From contig JADFTO010000170.1 in NCBI GenBank assembly GCA_022560215.1, positions 1 through 5,851 on the forward strand: 5,851 nucleotides of DNA, written 5' to 3'. The notes under the pieces are model-generated. The model was given only the letters and a program-made list of their open reading frames with translations, did no database searches and was not told where the DNA came from. This DNA is from Pseudomonadota bacterium (GTDB lineage Bacteria; Pseudomonadota; Alphaproteobacteria; Rhodospirillales; 2-02-FULL-58-16). Of this stretch, positions 4,276 to 5,851 are shown in pieces; the stretch's first letter is position 1, and each line of letters opens with the position of its first letter. The position numbers and the translations under genes are program-made.

Positions 4276-5412
4276 TTGGCGGTCCCCCTCATCCAGCAAA
4301 TCCGCGTCGGCGCCTACGTCCTCGGCCGCAAGTTGAGGGGCATCGAACGCTATCCGCTGGTCCTCATGCTGGAGCCCCTTTTCCGCTGCAACCTCGCCTG
4401 CCCCGGGTGCGGCAAGATCGATTACGCCGCCCCCATCCTCAACAAGCGCCTCAGCGTCCAGGAATGCCTCGACGCCGTCGACGAGTGCGGCGCGCCCGTG
4501 GTCTCCATCCCCGGCGGAGAACCCCTGCTGCACAAGGAAATCAGTGACATCGTCCAAGGCATCACGGAGCGCAAGAAGTTCGTCTATTTGTGCACCAACG
4601 CCCTTCTCCTGGAAAAGAAGCTTCACCGCTTCCGGCCCTCGCCCTACCTCACCTTTTCGGTCCACCTGGACGGCATGGAAGAGCATCACGACCGGGCGGT
4701 CGCCCAAGGCGGGGTCTTCGAGCGCGCCGTCAAGGCCATCAAGGCGGCACGGGGCAAGGGCTTCCGGGTCAACGTCAACTGCACGCTCTTCGATCAGATG
4801 ACGGCGGAAGAAGCCGCCCGCTTTTTCGACTTCGTCACCGACGAGCTGGACGTGGAAGGGATCACCGTCTCGCCCGGCTATTCCTACGAGAGGGCCCCCG
4901 ATCAGGACCATTTCCTGAACCGCCTGAAGACCAAGGAACTCTTCCGCGAGATCTTCAGGATCGGCGGCCGCGGAAGGTGGCGCTTCTCACAGTCGAGCCT
5001 GTTCCTGGACTTCCTTGCCGGCAACCAGGCCTACCGGTGCACGCCATGGGGCAACCCGACGCGCAACGTCTTCGGCTGGCAGCGCCCGTGTTACCTGCTG
5101 AACGAGGGATACGCGCCGACCTTCAAGGAGCTCATGGAGGGCACCGAGTGGGACAGATACGGCACGGGCAACTACGAGAAATGCGCCGACTGCATGGTCC
5201 ATTGCGGCTATGAGGCGACCGCCGTCGACGACACCTTCGCCAATCCATGGAAGGCCCTGAAGGTCGCCGTGCTGGGGCCGGACACCGATGGCCCCATGGC
5301 GCCGGAAATCCCCCTCGACGGCCAACGGCCGGCCGAATACGTCTTCGAGAACATGGTGAGAAGGCTATCCGAAGCCGAATCGGGGGCCGGCCAGGAGAGC
5401 GACGCGGCTTAA
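4276..5412 (+). CDS. hpnH: HpnH, radical SAM adenosylhopane synthase (adenosyl hopene transferase)
   Basis: A B12-independent radical SAM enzyme of 378 residues that joins the 5'-deoxyadenosyl group of S-adenosylmethionine to diploptene. This gives adenosylhopane, the first extended (C35) hopanoid. From the TTG start the protein reads MAVPLIQQIRVGAYVLGRKL, the usual family opening. The [4Fe-4S]-binding CxxxCxxC is C38, C42, C45 (FRCNLACPGC), and GGEP at 80-83 binds the SAM amino group. A second Cys-rich part (C255, C272, C303, C306 and C310, including KCADCMVHC) lies in the C-terminal DUF3463-type domain, as in known HpnH. The length is normal. It is translationally coupled to ispH. The last 16 codons, including the stop, overlap the 3' end of hpnG on the opposite strand. 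The Glu/Ser-rich tail after residue 365 is probably dispensable. Confidence 0.96.
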   Translation: MAVPLIQQIRVGAYVLGRKLRGIERYPLVLMLEPLFRCNLACPGCGKIDYAAPILNKRLSVQECLDAVDECGAPVVSIPGGEPLLHKEISDIVQGITERKKFVYLCTNALLLEKKLHRFRPSPYLTFSVHLDGMEEHHDRAVAQGGVFERAVKAIKAARGKGFRVNVNCTLFDQMTAEEAARFFDFVTDELDVEGITVSPGYSYERAPDQDHFLNRLKTKELFREIFRIGGRGRWRFSQSSLFLDFLAGNQAYRCTPWGNPTRNVFGWQRPCYLLNEGYAPTFKELMEGTEWDRYGTGNYEKCADCMVHCGYEATAVDDTFANPWKALKVAVLGPDTDGPMAPEIPLDGQRPAEYVFENMVRRLSEAESGAGQESDAA

Positions 5413-5851
5413 CACCCGAAGGGCTTTCTTGCTGTCGCCCGCCAGGCCGATGATGACGCCCACGTCCCAGGGCCTGAACAAAAGCCCGGCCAGGAGCCTG
5501 CCCGGCCGGGGCGCGCCCCCGGCGTCGACGCCCCGGAGGATCCATTCCGGCACGGCCCGGGCCGCCGGATCGGCGATCACGCGCAGCGCCAGGAACGGGA
5601 CGCCGCCGTCATGCGCGGCCAGGGCGACGGCATGGCTTTCCATGTCCACCGCCACGGCATCGGTATCCCGGTTCAGGCTTCTTTTCGCCTCGGGCGCCGG
5701 CACCAAAGTGTCGCTGCCCACCAAGGGCGCGGCGGATACCTCCATCGTTTGCCTCAGGGCGGCGCGCAAGCGCTCGCGCCAAGCCTTGTCGGCCTCGAAT
5801 CGTCCGCCACCGGGGGCAATGACGGCATCGGGAACGACGACGGCGCCGGGG
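5365..5851 (-). CDS. hpnG: HpnG, adenosylhopane nucleoside phosphorylase/nucleosidase (5' end outside window)
   Basis: The C-terminal 161 residues of a purine-nucleoside-phosphorylase-superfamily protein are in the window; the gene starts beyond the right edge. The signature AVDMESHAVA (67-76 of the visible part) is the segment that binds the ribose in MTA/SAH nucleosidases and phosphorylases. It is followed by VPFLALRVIADPAARAVP, a pattern shared by HpnG proteins. HpnG removes adenine from adenosylhopane, leading to ribosylhopane and on to bacteriohopanetetrol-type lipids. The product fits the neighbour: HpnH makes its substrate. The orientation is notable because hpnG converges on hpnH and the coding regions overlap by 48 bases (5365-5412). 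The end at 5365 is a clean TAG, and the visible portion matches the family without frameshift. A different phosphorylase-family nucleosidase is unlikely given the context. Confidence 0.85.
   Translation of the reverse strand, partial: PGAVVVPDAVIAPGGGRFEADKAWRERLRAALRQTMEVSAAPLVGSDTLVPAPEAKRSLNRDTDAVAVDMESHAVALAAHDGGVPFLALRVIADPAARAVPEWILRGVDAGGAPRPGRLLAGLLFRPWDVGVIIGLAGDSKKALRVLSRVALLAGPRFGFG

Noticed and set aside
4033..4911. A 292-codon minus-strand frame opposite ispH and hpnH
   Set aside because: It is a shadow spanning the junction of two confidently identified plus-strand genes, and no family motif is visible.

Overview
The window is strongly GC-rich with dense bacterial coding. The protein families and the style of the phosphatidyltransferases suggest an alphaproteobacterium, perhaps Rhodospirillales-like. 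That assignment is inference from recognised families, not from a marker gene. The right two-thirds is a hopanoid biosynthesis locus. An isoprenoid-precursor gene (ispH, 3299-4267, +) is translationally coupled to the radical SAM adenosylhopane synthase gene hpnH (4276-5412, +). The phosphorylase/nucleosidase gene hpnG (5365 to beyond the right edge, -) converges on hpnH and overlaps its 3' end by 48 bases. The hopanoid-associated sugar epimerase/reductase-like gene hpnA (2082-3110, -) diverges from ispH across a 188-base intergenic region (182 if the upstream GTG start of hpnA is used). That region holds a plausible ispH promoter and a 16-base dyad close to hpnA.

Downstream of hpnA on the minus strand lies a nucleotidyltransferase of the sugar/choline-phosphate type (1242-2033). 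After a 227-base gap come a CDP-alcohol phosphatidyltransferase with a complete active-site motif (367-1014, -) and the start of a family-2 glycosyltransferase (from 370, -). The nucleotidyltransferase plus CDP-alcohol phosphatidyltransferase pair has the logic of a lipid head-group module: activate a phosphorylated polyol to a CDP-alcohol, then transfer it to a lipid or a second alcohol. The substrate cannot be read from the sequence.

The left end is disordered. The glycosyltransferase matches its family for only about 24 codons. The opposite strand carries the C-terminus of a probable second CDP-alcohol phosphatidyltransferase (1-254, +), whose stop overlaps an ATG opening a hydrophobic N-terminus (from 251, +). 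The two gene starts face each other and both lose sense at about 296-305, as expected of an inversion breakpoint or a chimeric join. A second scar lies in the gap at 1015-1241: an intrinsic terminator pointing right, with no rightward gene before it, followed by a short piece resembling the N-terminus of a phytanoyl-CoA-dioxygenase-like protein.

In terms of pathway, IspH supplies IPP/DMAPP, squalene-hopene cyclase (not in the window) would make diploptene, HpnH adds the 5'-deoxyadenosyl group, and HpnG removes adenine. HpnA is a standard companion whose exact reaction is not established. No tRNA, rRNA, CRISPR array or insertion sequence was seen.
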